The notes beneath the pieces were generated by a model. That model was not told the origin of the DNA, ran no database searches, and saw only the letters and a list, made by a program, of their open reading frames with translations. DNA of 50,631 nucleotides from Cyclospora cayetanensis. Its lineage: Eukaryota; Apicomplexa; Conoidasida; Eucoccidiorida; Eimeriidae. The DNA is taken from contig NW_020312187.1 of NCBI RefSeq assembly GCF_002999335.1, positions 1 through 50,631 of the forward strand, written 5' to 3'. Position numbers and translations under genes: made by a program. Positions 1 through 12,821 of this stretch are shown one piece after another. How positions within the stretch are numbered: position 1 is the stretch's first letter; each line of letters opens with the position of its first letter.

Positions 1-570
1 ATCATTGCGGATAGGGGGCTGAAGTTTAACAGTGCCTTTTGGCAAGCCTGTTCTGACCTGTCTACATATGGGCCATAATGTGGTATTGTGAACAACCCTA
101 ATACAGGTGCAAATGGATAGTATCATAAGTACTTTTCTGCAATATTCGACACTTTACGCTTCTAAAATCCAGGCAGTCAGCTTGGTTTCCGTGCTGAATG
201 AGTAAATGATCCACTAGACAGTCGGATGACCGAAATTTCTCCGCGTTCCTGATCTTTACTAAGGGCCTCACTGGGATACGGCAGTGGACCTGGTGATCTA
301 AAAGCAGCACCCACCAGCAGCTGCGGAGGGAAGAAGAGAATAAATAAATGTTGCACGTGCTTTTGTAAGTAAGGCTCAGGAGGAACAAGCACGTAACTAC
401 GACAGGGACGGTCTGCTGTGTATTTGGACTCAGAAGCTTTGTTTCTGATAGATCGGTAGGCCTTCCGAGGTGCACCAGGTGACCAAGCAAAGCAGTATCC
501 CGTCAGGTAGCTGGGACCATTTGTGATAGTCTCATGAGGTAAGACTCTCTCCCAAATATTTTGCCCCAAA
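1..570 (+). mobile_element. Decayed Ty3/gypsy integrase remnant (3' part)
   Basis: Translation of the first 75 bases gives a stretch with ADRGLKF followed by SAFWQ, which resembles the catalytic-core motif DRG-x-F-x-S-x-FW of Ty3/gypsy (chromovirus-like) integrases. A stop codon follows. About 20 residues later NPNTGANG resembles the HPQTDGQ motif. Near 360-410 another frame reads AQEEQARNYDRD, like the integrase C-terminal segment that precedes the GD-V-L motif, and near 505-530 LGPFVIV resembles the GPF motif. The pieces lie in the right order but in different frames and with several stops, so this is a dead copy cut by the left edge of the window. Motif similarity is from memory of the family; degeneracy is seen directly. 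Confidence 0.6.
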
Positions 571-3133
571 GTTGTAGACGACATATCTGACTAAATGGGC
601 TTTAAAGTAGATTAAAAGCTTTCCTGACTTTTGGCGGTCTTCGCCGTGTAGGCAAGTGACCCGCGTTGGAGGCGGACGACCTTTAGGGAGCTGTACAGGT
701 GCTGGATTGTAGGAGCACTGAGCGACAATGAGACATCAGACTTAAGTTTCTAGCAAAAAGGGATGCGTACAACATTAGTGGCTGAAGGAGGGACTGCACG
801 CCTCGTTGCCTGCGGGACAGCTTGGGGCTACTTTCATTTCCCAAGATTAGTGGCTGTGGATTATTTTTTCTCATTTTATGGTACCTGTCCTTTCGTCGTG
901 CTTTCTTCTGCTTGGGTGCGTAGCTCCAAGTGCAGCCATTTCTTGTAAGTGCCAAGTTATTGCTCTTATTCAGGTATCCTCTGCTCTCAGATTTACACTC
1001 ACGCATTCTCGAGAAGCTTGTCTGTACATTCCCTTGTTCATGGCCCTCTGGGACCTGGAAATTAATTATGCCGCATGCAACGACTGTATTGGCACGCAAT
1101 AATTGCACTTTGAGCAGTGGTGGCACTGATGACCCAGTGAGTACTGGAATTCTTCCCCAAGTATCAGGAGGCTTGCACATTTTAAGGCTCCAAAGCCAGT
1201 GCGGCAGGAAATTATAGCGGACGTGTTCGCAAGAAACTTTGTTCGTTGCTGGGCAATGTGTATTTCATCCCTTCTCTTTCTCTTTACGGGCTCAACGCTT
1301 CATGAATACCTGTCTCTTTTCGGAGTGGAGCGCGAAGGGAGAGACTCCTTTGTGAAATCAGTCAGCAATATTCCACAAAGTTTGCATTCAGTGTGGAGTG
1401 CAGTGCATCCCAAATTGAGTCTATTGTAGAGCGTGAACCTTTTCCTGCACACGCCTCTCAGGGCGCCGAAATGAGGGGAAAGGGCATCTAGGGTGAGCGC
1501 TGTTGTGCACTCCGATCATTCACAGGTAGCCGTACATCATATCGAAATCACGCGCAAACAGCATTTAATCTTACGGTATAGAGAAACGCTACACAGCAAT
1601 AAATAGGCTTCTACACGAATAGCCACACCAAAGAGTCAATTCTTTACTAGCCGTTAATGGCATGTTGGCAGTGTAGAGGAAATGGCCGAAGTATAGCTCA
1701 AGCCGCTACTGGAGGAGCTTTTTTCTGGCCATGACGTTGACTGCCTCGGGGCATTCAAGCCAAGCAAATGTCAACACGTCCCGGGTGTGCAGATTAAATA
1801 TGATTCCGTTCCTAAACTATGGGCCCTCAGCTAAATATATGAAAGCAGGCAAATATGTGTCAAATTAGTGGCTTAAGGGAACACCATGGATCGAACATTG
1901 TGTAGAGCCAATGCAGTCTCGTCCCGCCTCCCCGAGGAAGAGCTACTTCACATTTACGCATAATTAATCAAAGATTGTGCAAAAGCATACAAGTCCTATT
2001 ATCCTGACGAAAGAGTCTTCCTAGGAGACCCTTGATGGCTATTTCTGGGCCATATCAGGGGAGCCCCTTCTTGGAGCTACCTTGGACAAGCCCAAGCAGC
2101 TGTGCTGTCTTGTATAACTCTTTACATTACCTTACTCCTGTATCCACCCTCCACTAGGTGGGTTTCTCGAAAGATCGCGCTTAAGACACGGGAGCAAGTG
2201 TCTAAAGTGGGAGTCCGAACAAACTTGGGAACCTGGATAACCCTTCGATGACAGTCCATAGATGTAAATTTTTCAACAACCCCAACGTCCACAATTTGCT
2301 AAGGCCCTGTAAACAGCCACAGCAACCACGCGAAAATATTGCCACTTCAGGGAGAAACACCTCCAGTACTCTGGTATAATCCCGCCGTGTTTTACTCCCC
2401 TATCTCGTAGGCTGCCAACTGTCTGAGCGAATATGCAGAAGTAAATACGCATGAAGTCTTTCCTAAAACAGAAATCGACGCTTTCATACGGGTCCTTTTG
2501 ATCGGCAGCACACTCTTTATTTTTTTCTACGCCTTTATTGACCACCGAATCCCTCGGGGGGGCCAGGCGGCAGTTTCCCTCGTCGTCTGTACAATATACA
2601 GCCAATAAGTAGGCAGTGACTGGTAGTACCGCGACTCGTACTTTGAGCTTCAAATATGCTCTGTCTGGACATTTTATGAATGCAACTTATCTACAGACAA
2701 GGGCATTATACTCTGAGCTAAAACGCATGACGAGATCGGATGGACGGGCGCCAGGTGGCATACGGTGGCCGGATACACGCCTCTTTTCGTTTATCCTGCA
2801 CCCTCCACAGACATAATTCTACCTTTTCTTTGATTTTTTCTCAATTGCGCTCCAAGCATCGGGCGAGACGCCGCACGAACTCCTTAAGGCCGTCGCAGCG
2901 ATCTGCACAGCGCAGGGCCTTGCTAGCAGCACGACCTGAAGGCGTGTACTTCTTTCTTCAGCAAGGCCATCGTCATACGAGCCACTTGGTGCCAGCGGGG
3001 CGCCTGGCCCCGCGATCGGCCTCTGGATTTCCATCAGGCACGCATCGATTTGCTTCCGCCGTACGCCGTTTCAACGCGCTTCCGCGTTGTGCCTAGTGGG
3101 TGCCGGTGTCTCCCTCTGCGCATCTAAGGATAC
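571..3133. other. No recognisable gene
   Basis: About 2.5 kb between the integrase remnant and the acetyl-CoA synthetase start. Short open frames exist on both strands, for example a 165-codon frame at 683-1180 on the minus strand and a 126-codon frame at 2273-2653 on the minus strand. None shows a domain I recognise. The right end should include the ACS promoter and 5' UTR, but I see no defined motif. Confidence 0.5.
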
Positions 3134-6100
3134 ATGATGCCTGCTGCCTGGGATAGAGACCTCGGCGAGGCCTGTGTGGTGGACAGGGGCAGCCCCAATG
3201 TGGAGAGGAGCGACTTGAACCTTGAGGGAGCGCATGAGGCCATCTCCTCTTTTCCAGTAAAAGAGGTGCACGAGCCCCCGCCAAAGAACACCAGCAGGTG
3301 CAATGTGCCTTCAGAGGTATGAAAACACGCAGGATATTGTAGCATCAGCACTACTCATCGGTCGGTCCATTCGAAGCTTCTCTGGTGTCTGCACCGGAAG
3401 ATAGCCGTTGATAGGAACTCGGAAAGGCGCAGCCACGTAGTAGATCAAGCTGTCATCTTCCTTTTGCTCCGCGACCCCTTCTTAGTCCACATGCCACAAG
3501 GCTTTGTTGGCCACCTCCTTGGAGGCTGGATGTAGCGTTTGGAGGGGAGGGGTGTGCGTGAGATTTCTTGGGCAGCCCTTAGGCCGTCTGGGTGCTCGTT
3601 GGGAGCAACTATGCTTTGCCGCATGTGCGTTCCTGCGGTTCTACACAGAGCATGTACAAGCATCTTTACTGGCGCAGTTTGACTGATGCAGACAACTTCT
3701 GGAGGGAGGTGAGTCGAGCTCTTATTGTGCCTAGCCCGCCTTGATGGCCATCCTTTCCTCCGCCCTTCTTGTGCACCGCCTCACGCTTTTGTTCTACAGA
3801 AGGCGCATGCACATCAAGGGAAAGAATATATGGCAGCCCTACAGTCAATCGCTGCATCACTACGGTGTATATACACGTGTTCCTGTCGCGCCTCCTCCGG
3901 TCTGCCGCCTCCAGAAAGCCCTCGAGAAGCTGCGCTGGTCGCATCCCTTCACCAAGACACAACACGGATCCCTGAAAAACGGGGATATGTCTTGGTTCCT
4001 TAACGGCAAGCTGAATGTGAGCTCTTAAAGGAAATTCCAGCTGCTTTTTCGCTGCTTTCTTTCGGGCCCTATTCAAAAGGCCATTCCCCCGGTAGCTCCT
4101 GTCTGTCTACGATCCACGCGCTCTCTCGCTCTCTGCCTGTATGCTTGTCTGTTTCTCCTGCGCTAAGCGGCTGGCCTTATCGTGCTGCTTGGAGCAGCAA
4201 CTGCTGCCCGAAAGTGCAGGTGCTTGGGTGCTCGAGGGATAGGAAGGGACCTTTCGAGGGAGGGGGTCGAAGGTTACCTGCTCTAGGGACTGCAGAGGAA
4301 CAGGAGGCACGAATAATCAGGGATCGGAAAGCCGCCCCTAAGGAGCACCCACTCATACGGAGAAGGACGCTCTGTGTCTTGCATGTTTAAGGGGTTTGCG
4401 GGCCTCCTATCGATTGCCTTTCTGCAGGTGTGCGACAATTGTGTGGACCGGTGGGCTGAACAATACCCCCAGAGGATCGCCTTGATTTATGAGGGCGACA
4501 CTTCAAAAGACAGCCAAGTCGTCACATACAAGGAACTGCAAGGTGTGGTGACCCTTCCCCGTACTGCTCCTGTCTTGTGCGGAATGCTTGTTTAGTGCCC
4601 ATGCGCATCTCGTAAATATCGTGGCTCTAGTGCATCTCGCGGCTCTGTATGCTTCGTGTCGGCGGAATGCTATTGCGCATGTACTGCGTGTTGCTGGTTC
4701 CTCCCTTCTGGCAGACCAAGTTTGCCGTTTTGCGAATCTCCTCAAGAGTCTAGACGTGCGAAAAGGGGATATCGTGACAATCTACCTGCCCATGATGCCA
4801 GAAATCGTTTACGCCATGCTGGCATGTGCGAGGATCGGCGCGGTGCACAGGTCCGTTTTGCCGAAAGCTTCGGTAGACATAGCCCTGACAAATCCTCTTC
4901 CTTTACACCATCGTCGGCAGCGCTGACTCCTTCAGTGCACAATATGCTGCCCCCCTTCTGTGGATGTCTGTGACGGGCAAGCCTGCGTTCTACTTCTGAG
5001 GCGGCTCTTGGGGTCCTGCACATTTGGACTGCTGCATGCGCGAGCACGTTCGCTTACTGTGCATTCTACCTCTTGGCATCTCACCTGCGGGCATTTTGCC
5101 ATTATTCTTGACATCCCGAAGATCTCGTGCCTGCCCATCTCTATGTATGTACGGCAGCCGCCTGCCCCTGTTTGTGGTCTCCCGCTGCCTGCAGCGTGGT
5201 CTTTGCAGGCCTCTCTGCCAACAGCTTGGCAGAGCGTCTCGAGGATGCCAACAGCCGAGTGGTTCGTTTTTCCCGAGAAATGCACAGCGCTGCACGTGTC
5301 CCTGGTGCCTCTCGGTGTGCTTGCCTAAAACTCTTCGTTGGCTGCAACGTCCTTATGTGATCCTGACGCCTCGCCTGCTGCTCCTCCATAGCTCGCCATC
5401 CGTCCCGTCCTCCTCCTACCAAATGCCTCTTGCGGCCTGCGTTTCCTCCTCTCTCCAGTTGATTACAGCCACGAAAAGCACGAGGGGTGGCAGAGAGGTG
5501 CACCTAAAGAAGGTTGTCGACGAGGCCCTAGAACACGTTTCCTGCGTGAAGCACGTAGTTCTCTTCAGAAAGTCCGGTGAGGCCTGACATTATGTGCTCT
5601 CGTACGAATGTCGCTTCCTGTCGTAGCACAGTGCTAGCGTTTTTCGAGGCTGCCTGTCCGCGTGCGAGGTCTTCAGTGGCACCGACCCAGAACGACCCCG
5701 CGGTGCTTGCCCCACTGCTCTGTGTACCTACATTTTCCGTCCACAGTAGCGGATGACTGCGTGTGGACGCCCCTCCGTTTACTGCCTTTGCCGTTGCGCG
5801 GCCTTACTCAGAAGATCCTTCCTCCTTTGTGGAGGGCCGGGACCTCTCTGGCGACGATCTTCTTCCGCAGATGCGCCCATACTGCCCGCTTGAGATTATG
5901 GACAGCGAAGATCTGCTCTTCATCCTCTATACCTCTGGCTCTACAGGAAAGCCAAAGGTGTGCCTGCCGGAGAGAGCGATATCTGAGACCAGGCATTTGT
6001 AATTACCCCTACCCTGTGGCGTTTTGCCCTCTTGTGTCCCTCTTCCCTCCTCCTTCGCCAACACTGCACTCTTCTGCGCTGCCCTTCTCGTGCTTCTGCC

Positions 6101-9100
6101 CTGCAGGGTGTCTGCCACACCATCGCTGGCTATCTGTTGTACGCCGCGCTAACGCACGAATACATCTTTGATTACCACCCTGGCGACACATTTGGTTGCC
6201 TTGCGGACTGCGGCTGGATCACGGGCCACTCGTACACCGTCTATGGACCACTCTGCAATGGGGCCACTACGGTGCTCTTCCAGGGGATCCCAACGTATCC
6301 TCACCCTGGAAGGTGAGCTTTGCAGGCACCTTGTCCGTCATCGGATACTGCTTCCCACATCAGGGTCGGCTTTGGGGGAGGCTGGCGCCATATTTCACGA
6401 TATAAATGCGTCCTGCATGCATACGTAGATACGTCGTGACACTGAGGCCGCTGGAACTTCGGCAGAACTATGCAGTCGATCCTTCCCTCACTGAGCCGTG
6501 CTGCCCAACTGCTGCAGCCGCCTCGACACCTGCCGCTGCCTCTCTGACGTTTTCGTCTTGTTGTGCGCGCCTAGGTACTGGGATTTAGTGCAGAAGTGGA
6601 GGATCACGCAGCTCTACACGTCTCCCACCGCCATCAGGTCAGCTGCGGCCATGACCCTGCCGCGACTGCGTCCTTGCATAAACGAGTTCAAGAGGGTCCA
6701 TGGCAGTAGTGTAACCGTTTGGGAGAGGCGGCTCCCCACGGCGCACGAAGAAAGGCACAAAGGGCACAATCACAGGAGTGTGCATGGAGCAGACGTAGTG
6801 TCGGGGGGCCCCATGGGCAGCGGCATTGGAGGGGATCCTCCTCTGTGGGTGGAGGCCATCAGTGTGTGTGTGTGTGTGTGTGTGTGGCTCTAACGGGCTG
6901 CAACGCCAGTATCTAGTAGCGGGCACTTTTCGTGGGCAGCAGCATGTCCTTCTCGCAGTGCACTTCTCTCTATCTTTGGCAGATGGAGCTGAGAGTCTTT
7001 TATACCAGAGGAGACCTACGCGTCTCCTCTTCCCATCGCTCGATCATCCCGATATAGATCGAGCGCAGCACACGTGGCTGGGCTGTTGGGCCTGGCTCCA
7101 TTGTTTCGATTGCCTCTGTCGCTCGATTCGATCCCGTTCGACGCAGGGCCCTAATGCAGCATGGAGATGAGTGGCCCAAGAAGTACGACCTGAGCACTCT
7201 TAGGGTAATCGGCTCCGTGGGTGAGCCGATCAATCCGGAAGCCTGGCGATGGTACTATGAGAACATCGGCAAAGGCCAGTGCTCTGTTGTGGACACGTAC
7301 TGGCAGACAGAAACTGGAGGACACGTTCTCGCGCCCTTCCCAGGGGCAACCATCACCAAACCGGGGTGTGCAATGGTCCCATTTTTCGGCATTGAGCCCG
7401 CAATTGTCGATCCACAAACAGGAGAAGAGAAGAAGGGCAATGAAGTCTGCGGAGTTCTCTGCCTAAAGCGGCCTTGGCCAGGTGGGACGCAGCGACTAGA
7501 TCCCTTCGGCTGCACACGCAACCTAAAGGGATGAGAAAAGGGCGTGGGAGAGGAGAACCTGTACGTTCGCATTGACACAGAAGGGCAGATCCGGCTGGCC
7601 ATGAGTTGTCGGGCCCTGTTGATGAAGAGCGACCCTTGTGGTGCGCTCAAAGAAGACGCGCTGTATGCTACCGTCTTGTCCGACGGCGCTTGAAGCCCGC
7701 TGTGGAGGCCATCCGCCTCGTGGATACACGTGCTGCACGTGCTTGTGACAAGGCCTCTCCGTACCGCCTCCAGTGCGTTTTCTCCTGTAGGCCTCTTTCT
7801 TCAGCGTGCTTCCGTCTTCTGGCGCGCTGCTTTGCAGGAATGTGCCGGACGGTCCACAGGGCGCACAAGCGACTCGTGAACACGTATCTACAACCATATC
7901 CCGGATACTATTTCACAGGAGATGGGGCATATCGGGATGCTGACGGCCACTACTGGATAACGGGCCGCGTTGACGATACGCTAAATGTCTCAGGTACATA
8001 TGTGGATGCGTGCATGGCACTTTCCTCCGTTGCTCTCCAACACCGCCCCCCCTCACCAAGCCATACCTCTGTCTCTGTCTCTCTTTCACATGACTGCTGC
8101 TGGATCTCTGTCTGCCTTGAGACCAGCTTTCCGTCCCCGCGGTTCCATTTACACCCTGAGACACCAAAAAGGAGGCCACGCCTCACCCAGCTCCCCTGAC
8201 CCTCCTCCCTCGCCTCTGACGCCCTGTTCCTCCCCTGCTTCACCCTGTCTCTTCGTTTTGCAGGCCACAGGCTCAGCACAGCAGAGATCGAGCACGCTTT
8301 GGTGCAGCACCCCCGCATTGTGGAGGCGGCTGTCGTTGGCGTCCCACACGAGGTGAAGGGCACAGCTATTTTCTGCTTCGTCATCCTCAAGGTAAGGGCC
8401 AGAGTGTTAAAAAAGCGCCTTAGGAGAAATGGAGCTATCCCACACCACGACTTCCATCTACTGCTGAATGAATAGCCGCCTTCACTGCCTCATCGCATGG
8501 CTGCTTTTGTCCGTTGCCTTCGGTTCCAGGCTGGGGAGACGCCAGCTGGAGTGATCGACGAGGCCAGGAAACAAGTGAGGAAAGAGATCGGTCCGATTGC
8601 CACACCTGACTTTATTGTTATTGCTCCCGGTAAGCCAGCCAGCAGCGACACCAGGACAATTCAAACTCTAGACAGTGCGGATACACGGTTGGGCGTGCTG
8701 CTCAAGGGCCTTCCACTGATTTTTCTTGGCTCATCATTGTTTTGGTCATCAACAACCCGAAGTCGCGCTATCTGCAGGTCCTCTACAGCTGCACAGCAGA
8801 AAAAGCCTTTTGCGGTGTTCATCCTGTGCACATTGAACATACCTCTTGCAGTGTTTCGTGTTTCTAGCGCATCGCGGTGCCCATCATGTTACACCCTCGA
8901 CAGCACGACAAATAGAGCACACGGCAGGCAGTGCCCAGAGCAACAAGCCCGATGCCTACACCTGTCTCTCCTCAGGCCTGCCCAAGACACAGAGCGGGAA
9001 GATCATGAGACGCCTTTTACGTAAGCTGTGTTGCCTTGACCAGAGTCTGGGAGACACAACCTCTCTGGCCAATGCCGAGGTCATTCCGTCGCTGCAGGGC

Positions 9101-9202
9101 CTAATTATGGAGACCGTCCTGGCAGAACGCAAAACCCCAACTACAACTGCAGCAGAAAAAGCCGCGACGAGCGGGAAAAAAGCAAAACACAACTCGTCGT
9201 GA
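3134..9202 (+). CDS. ACS: Acetyl-CoA synthetase (AMP-forming), 15 exons
   Basis: Activates acetate with ATP and CoA to acetyl-CoA through acetyl-AMP. Exons read by splice sites and phase: 3134-3316, 3649-3708, 3915-4016, 4428-4542, 4715-4850, 5195-5261, 5459-5576, 5812-5957, 6107-6312, 6575-6637, 7147-7481, 7838-7993, 8264-8391, 8530-8629, 8976-9202. Joined they give 713 codons without a stop, the usual family length (about 650-720). Key motifs are the N-terminal [12 protein letters not shown] block (exon 3), the phosphate loop [11 protein letters not shown] across exons 8/9 (about residue 305), [22 protein letters not shown] (about residue 450), YFTGDGA and [13 protein letters not shown] in exons 12/13, and [11 protein letters not shown] in exon 15, where the Lys near 647 is the known adenylation-step and acetylation lysine. 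There is no obvious signal or transit peptide and no peroxisomal C-terminus, so a cytosolic/nuclear enzyme is inferred. Start: ATG ATG at 3134/3137; an extra 5' exon cannot be excluded. Exons 2 (60 nt), 10 (63 nt) and 6 (67 nt) are very short. Confidence 0.93.
6862..6886. repeat. (TG)n microsatellite in an ACS intron
   Basis: About 12 TG units inside the intron 6638-7146 of the acetyl-CoA synthetase gene. Confidence 0.9.
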
Positions 9203-11763
9203 CTGCACGTGGCTCCGGTGGCACAGGAAGAGTTTTCCGGGGGCACTGACCTTGTGGGAACCAACCCTGGGAAGGAAGAAGGAAAGAAAGAACGCGGTTT
9301 CCCAGCCTCGTCCTTCCTCTTCCTGTGCGTAATTACTCTCTCGGCAAATACTGGACGCACGAACACATGGTGGCCGCGCCAGCTCCAGAACGAGAAGATG
9401 CTATGCTCCACAAACCCAGCGAAGAGCCCACTGCACCCAATTTTTTAATTTGCACGGGGTATGCCCACTCGGCCCACCCCGCTACTTAAACTCAAGGCGC
9501 GGGGAATTCTGCGATAAGGGCCCCAAGTTTGGAGCTCGGGTACACCAAGTGGCCCCTTTTTTAGCCCAAGGCCCTATAGTTGTGCTCCTGGATTGCTCTT
9601 GGGCGCGCCTGGGATGAGCATGCGGAGGCGCCAGTGCTGGCGCTTTCTCCCCTGACTCTCTGTACGTCTCCCCCTACCTCCCAATCGGTGTGTGACGCGT
9701 GTTGACGTGCTCGTTTTTGTACCGGGTGTTCTAAGTAGACGCAGCGCTTCTCCGCGCGCCTACCATGTTTATTGACAGCTGAAGGGAACAGCAGGCAGAA
9801 GTACCGCATGTCTCTGCGGTGTGCTTCTGTTACATCTTTTTCACCGTCCTGGGGTGCTGCCATCCACCACTAAGAGACCATGGGGCGTCAAGCACAGCCC
9901 CATTCGCTGTCTCCAACTAGTACTATCTTTCTCCACTCCTCATAGTTTTCCGTCGCTTGCTCTGTGTCCCACAGCGGACCAGACGCTCCAGCTGCTGTTT
10001 CATGGAGCCAAAATTCATGGTACACTAAATTACGTGCAAATAAAAGCGTTTAAAAGTGCCGATGCAACGAAAAACCCCGGCCGCAGTCCCCAAAACGAGG
10101 GACGAGAACACACACTCGCAGGCCCTCTGTGGTGCAGCCAGCCAAAGGCCACGACTGGAGTCTATATAGCTGTCTGAGAAAGACAGCCAAGACCGCACCC
10201 CTCTCAGTACATAAACCAACGCGCTGCATCAAGCTGTGCGCAAATCAGGTGGCCAGAAACTGGCAATTTACTTGCCAACTCAGCCAAGGGCAGAAGCATG
10301 GGGTCTTTAAAAACATGCCTTCTACACCGTTCGCTGTGTCACAAAGGCTCTTGCTGATGAGTGCACATCTCACCAAGCTTATATGCGCATGGAATGCAGC
10401 GACGAGGTCACGTGACTTGAATCCCTTAAGCACCTAATATGCTCTTATGGTGCCACTCGGTCATGGAGTCTAATCCAAAAGGAAATACATCCTGTGCTAC
10501 ACTTCATGGGCCGCGCAGTTCGTCAGAACCCTCCTGAGAATATTTTTGTGCAGATATTCTCTGACGCTGCGCATATAGGAATCTTCCCCCTTTGCCCCCT
10601 GTCGTTGCGGCTCTAAAGGTCGCGTACATCTGAAAGGACCTGGGACACAGAAGTGCACACATTTGTTCTTTTGCTTGCGCGATTAGACCGTAATGACACA
10701 AAGAGGCCCGCCTCCCTGAAAAAAAGCCAAGAATAAGTTATGAGGTCGAAGCCAACTCGCTCTCACAGTTATGTGTTGTCTAACAGCACCTTACCAAAGA
10801 GCAAATATCCTTAATGCTTTTCGTGTTCTGTCTGTTGCCCACTGCCTTTGTCTTGTCCGGTGCACGCTTTTTGGTCTTCTTCTGCGACTTATAACCGTGA
10901 GACGAAGTTGGACACTCTCCTTTCTTTCCCAGTGACCGTTGTTTGTTGTTCCCTTGGATCCCCATCAAGGCATCCTTATCTAGTGCCAGTTTGCGAATTC
11001 TCGAATTCGCATCCCTCTTTGGCATGAACTGCTCGTAAAACTTTTGTTCCATGTATTCCTTCACTTTGTCTGTTTTCCCACTTCTGGACGCACTCACACG
11101 CTGTAGGCCTGAATGCGCTTTTGCTGCATCCTTTGGCCTGCTTTTCTGCAGAATCTGCAATGGCGTGCAGCCCCGGGAAACACCTGCAGTTGATTTCATG
11201 GCCGACTGGCAATATCAGGAAACCTCAACGCTAGACTTAAAAATGAGAGCCGTGTCAGACCCCACTTTCCAGGTGTACTTTCCAGCATATCAGAGGCCTT
11301 GCTGGCCATGGGGGTAAGGGCTAACCACGCCTTTTCCTTTACATGCCACTGTCGATCGGGTCAACACAGACAATGTAAAGAATAAATTTTCATGACGGCA
11401 GAGCCCACACCCATTAGCTGAATAAATTAGAAAACATATGTTTTATTTTTGATTTCTGATGTGGCTGCAAACCGTCTTGTGGCTTGGACTCATTCGATTG
11501 GCAACAATGAATCGTTGCATGCAGCCAACGCCAGTGCACAGAGTGGCCCCACGAGCAACTTGTAGAGGAAAAACATCCAGAACTACTGTTATTCTTTTCA
11601 TGCGCTAAAATATATGTAGCGTGGCGCTCAAGTTGGTCCCGCGAAGGAGCGAGGCAATCGCCCTTCTCCCCGTGCCCTTGGTGTTCCCATTAAGGGTCAC
11701 GCCCGAAGAGCGGTACCTGCATACCTGTGTTGGTATTCACACAAAACTTTTGTGAGATCTAAG
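9203..11763. other. Intergenic region; one candidate minus-strand gene
   Basis: Spacer between ACS and the Pol III subunit gene. Apart from the Lys-rich minus-strand frame at 10780-11199 I see no coding signal. It should contain the ACS 3' UTR and the Pol III subunit promoter. AATAAA hexamers occur, for example near 10038 and 11383, but are not convincing as poly(A) signals on their own. Confidence 0.45.
10780..11199 (-). CDS. Hypothetical small Lys-rich basic protein (candidate)
   Basis: Minus-strand open frame of 139 codons. I do not recognise the family. The middle reads as a plausible folded or helical segment (KVKEYMEQKFYEQFMP, then RIRKLALDKDALMG), followed by a very basic tail rich in Lys, Arg, Ser and Gly. 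Such a layout is common in small nucleolar or ribosome-associated proteins, but that is only an analogy. The composition differs from the surrounding non-coding DNA, where other frames are broken. The first residues may be intronic or UTR, because several AG acceptor-like sites lie inside the first 40 codons. It would be divergently oriented to the RPC7-like gene at 11764, leaving a 564-base shared upstream region. Moderate-to-low confidence. Confidence 0.38.
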   Translation of the reverse strand: MKSTAGVSRGCTPLQILQKSRPKDAAKAHSGLQRVSASRSGKTDKVKEYMEQKFYEQFMPKRDANSRIRKLALDKDALMGIQGNNKQRSLGKKGECPTSSHGYKSQKKTKKRAPDKTKAVGNRQNTKSIKDICSLVRCC

Positions 11764-12821
11764 ATGAGAGGAGGGCGGGGAGGAGGAGCAGGTGGCAGCA
11801 CCACGAGGAAATGGGTCAGAGATGGGGTAGAGAGACACGGTAAGGCATTGTTGAATGACCGTGCGGGTCTCAGATCAATTAAAAGGACTTAAAATTCTAG
11901 AAGCACATTCGCTGCTCTTTTCACAATGTGAGTGTCGTTCTATAAGGTACTTTTCTGGATGTTTTGTTGCTATATAGTGGGTGTTCTGGTATAACAAGTG
12001 GGGGCTTAGAGGATGGCCTTCTTCCGGCTGACAGGCAGTCAGATCTCTACCTGTTTAATTACACTGCATATTCGGTTGAGCTTGTTCTGGTGTACTTGAT
12101 TCATAGCACGGAGACTGCTTGTGCTCCTCTTCAGGCCCAGTTACCGAAGAGCCCCCGATCTACCCGCCAGATCGGCACATTGAACAGGCCCCCCCATTAG
12201 ACGACGAAGCAGCGAATGCTGTTCTCACATACCGCCTCCTAACCAATCACTGGCGCACAGGAGAGTGCTGCATTGTCGAGAACCACACCAAGTTAGAGGG
12301 GCGCAACTACTCAAGTTTGAACTTAGCTGGATCCTACGACCTCGATGCTCAGAAGGATGCAATTGTATCCTACTGCAGTAGCGAGTTTTTCCCCACGGAG
12401 CTACTGCAAAATCGACTCATCCGCCTGTCCAGGGTGGCTGGAAGAGGAGCAGCTGCCGATTCAAAACGCCACAAACTGAAAGAAATGGAACAGAAGGAGA
12501 ACGAGAACAAAGGGGCAGATGAGAAGGCTCCAGCAGCACAACCGGAAGCAAGTGCCGAAGGTAAGTGAATGATAGGAGAGAATTTGTGGATACCATGCAA
12601 AGGCTGCTATGATATTCATCGAGGAGGGCACTTTGTGTCCCATGTTTGCGGCTTGTCATGCCAGCCTTTTCAAATGTTTTGTGTCACATGTTCCTTCAGA
12701 GGAATTGTTTGGAGCGGATGAACAAGACGACTTCGGGGGGGATGATTACGCTCATGATTACTATGCAGATGAAGATGTCGAGGATAATATGGATGACGCA
12801 GATGACGGAGGGATTCTGTAA
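11764..12821 (+). CDS. DNA-directed RNA polymerase III subunit C31/RPC7-like, 3 exons
   Basis: Probable component of the RPC3-RPC6-RPC7 subcomplex that helps Pol III start at tRNA and 5S genes. Exons: 11764-11839, 12135-12560, 12700-12821. The phases agree (1, 1) and give 207 residues. The protein starts with a Gly/Arg-rich segment (MRGGRGGGAGG), as in the yeast C31 family, then EEPPIYPPDRH, a central block with EFFPTELLQ that resembles the F-P-x-EL motif of the family, a Lys/Glu-rich low-complexity linker, and a very acidic Asp/Tyr C-terminus (DDYAHDYYADEDVEDN) ending in GGIL. The Gly-rich start, proline block, FFP-EL motif and acidic tail in this order are what supports the assignment. Overall identity is low, as is usual for this subunit. 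The first exon is inferred from start context and matching phase. An alternative is an unrelated acidic nuclear protein. Confidence 0.6.

Noticed and set aside
683..1180. 165-codon minus-strand frame with a Lys/Arg-rich middle
   Set aside because: No family recognised, no splice or start support, and it lies next to a decayed retroelement. Left as unassigned.
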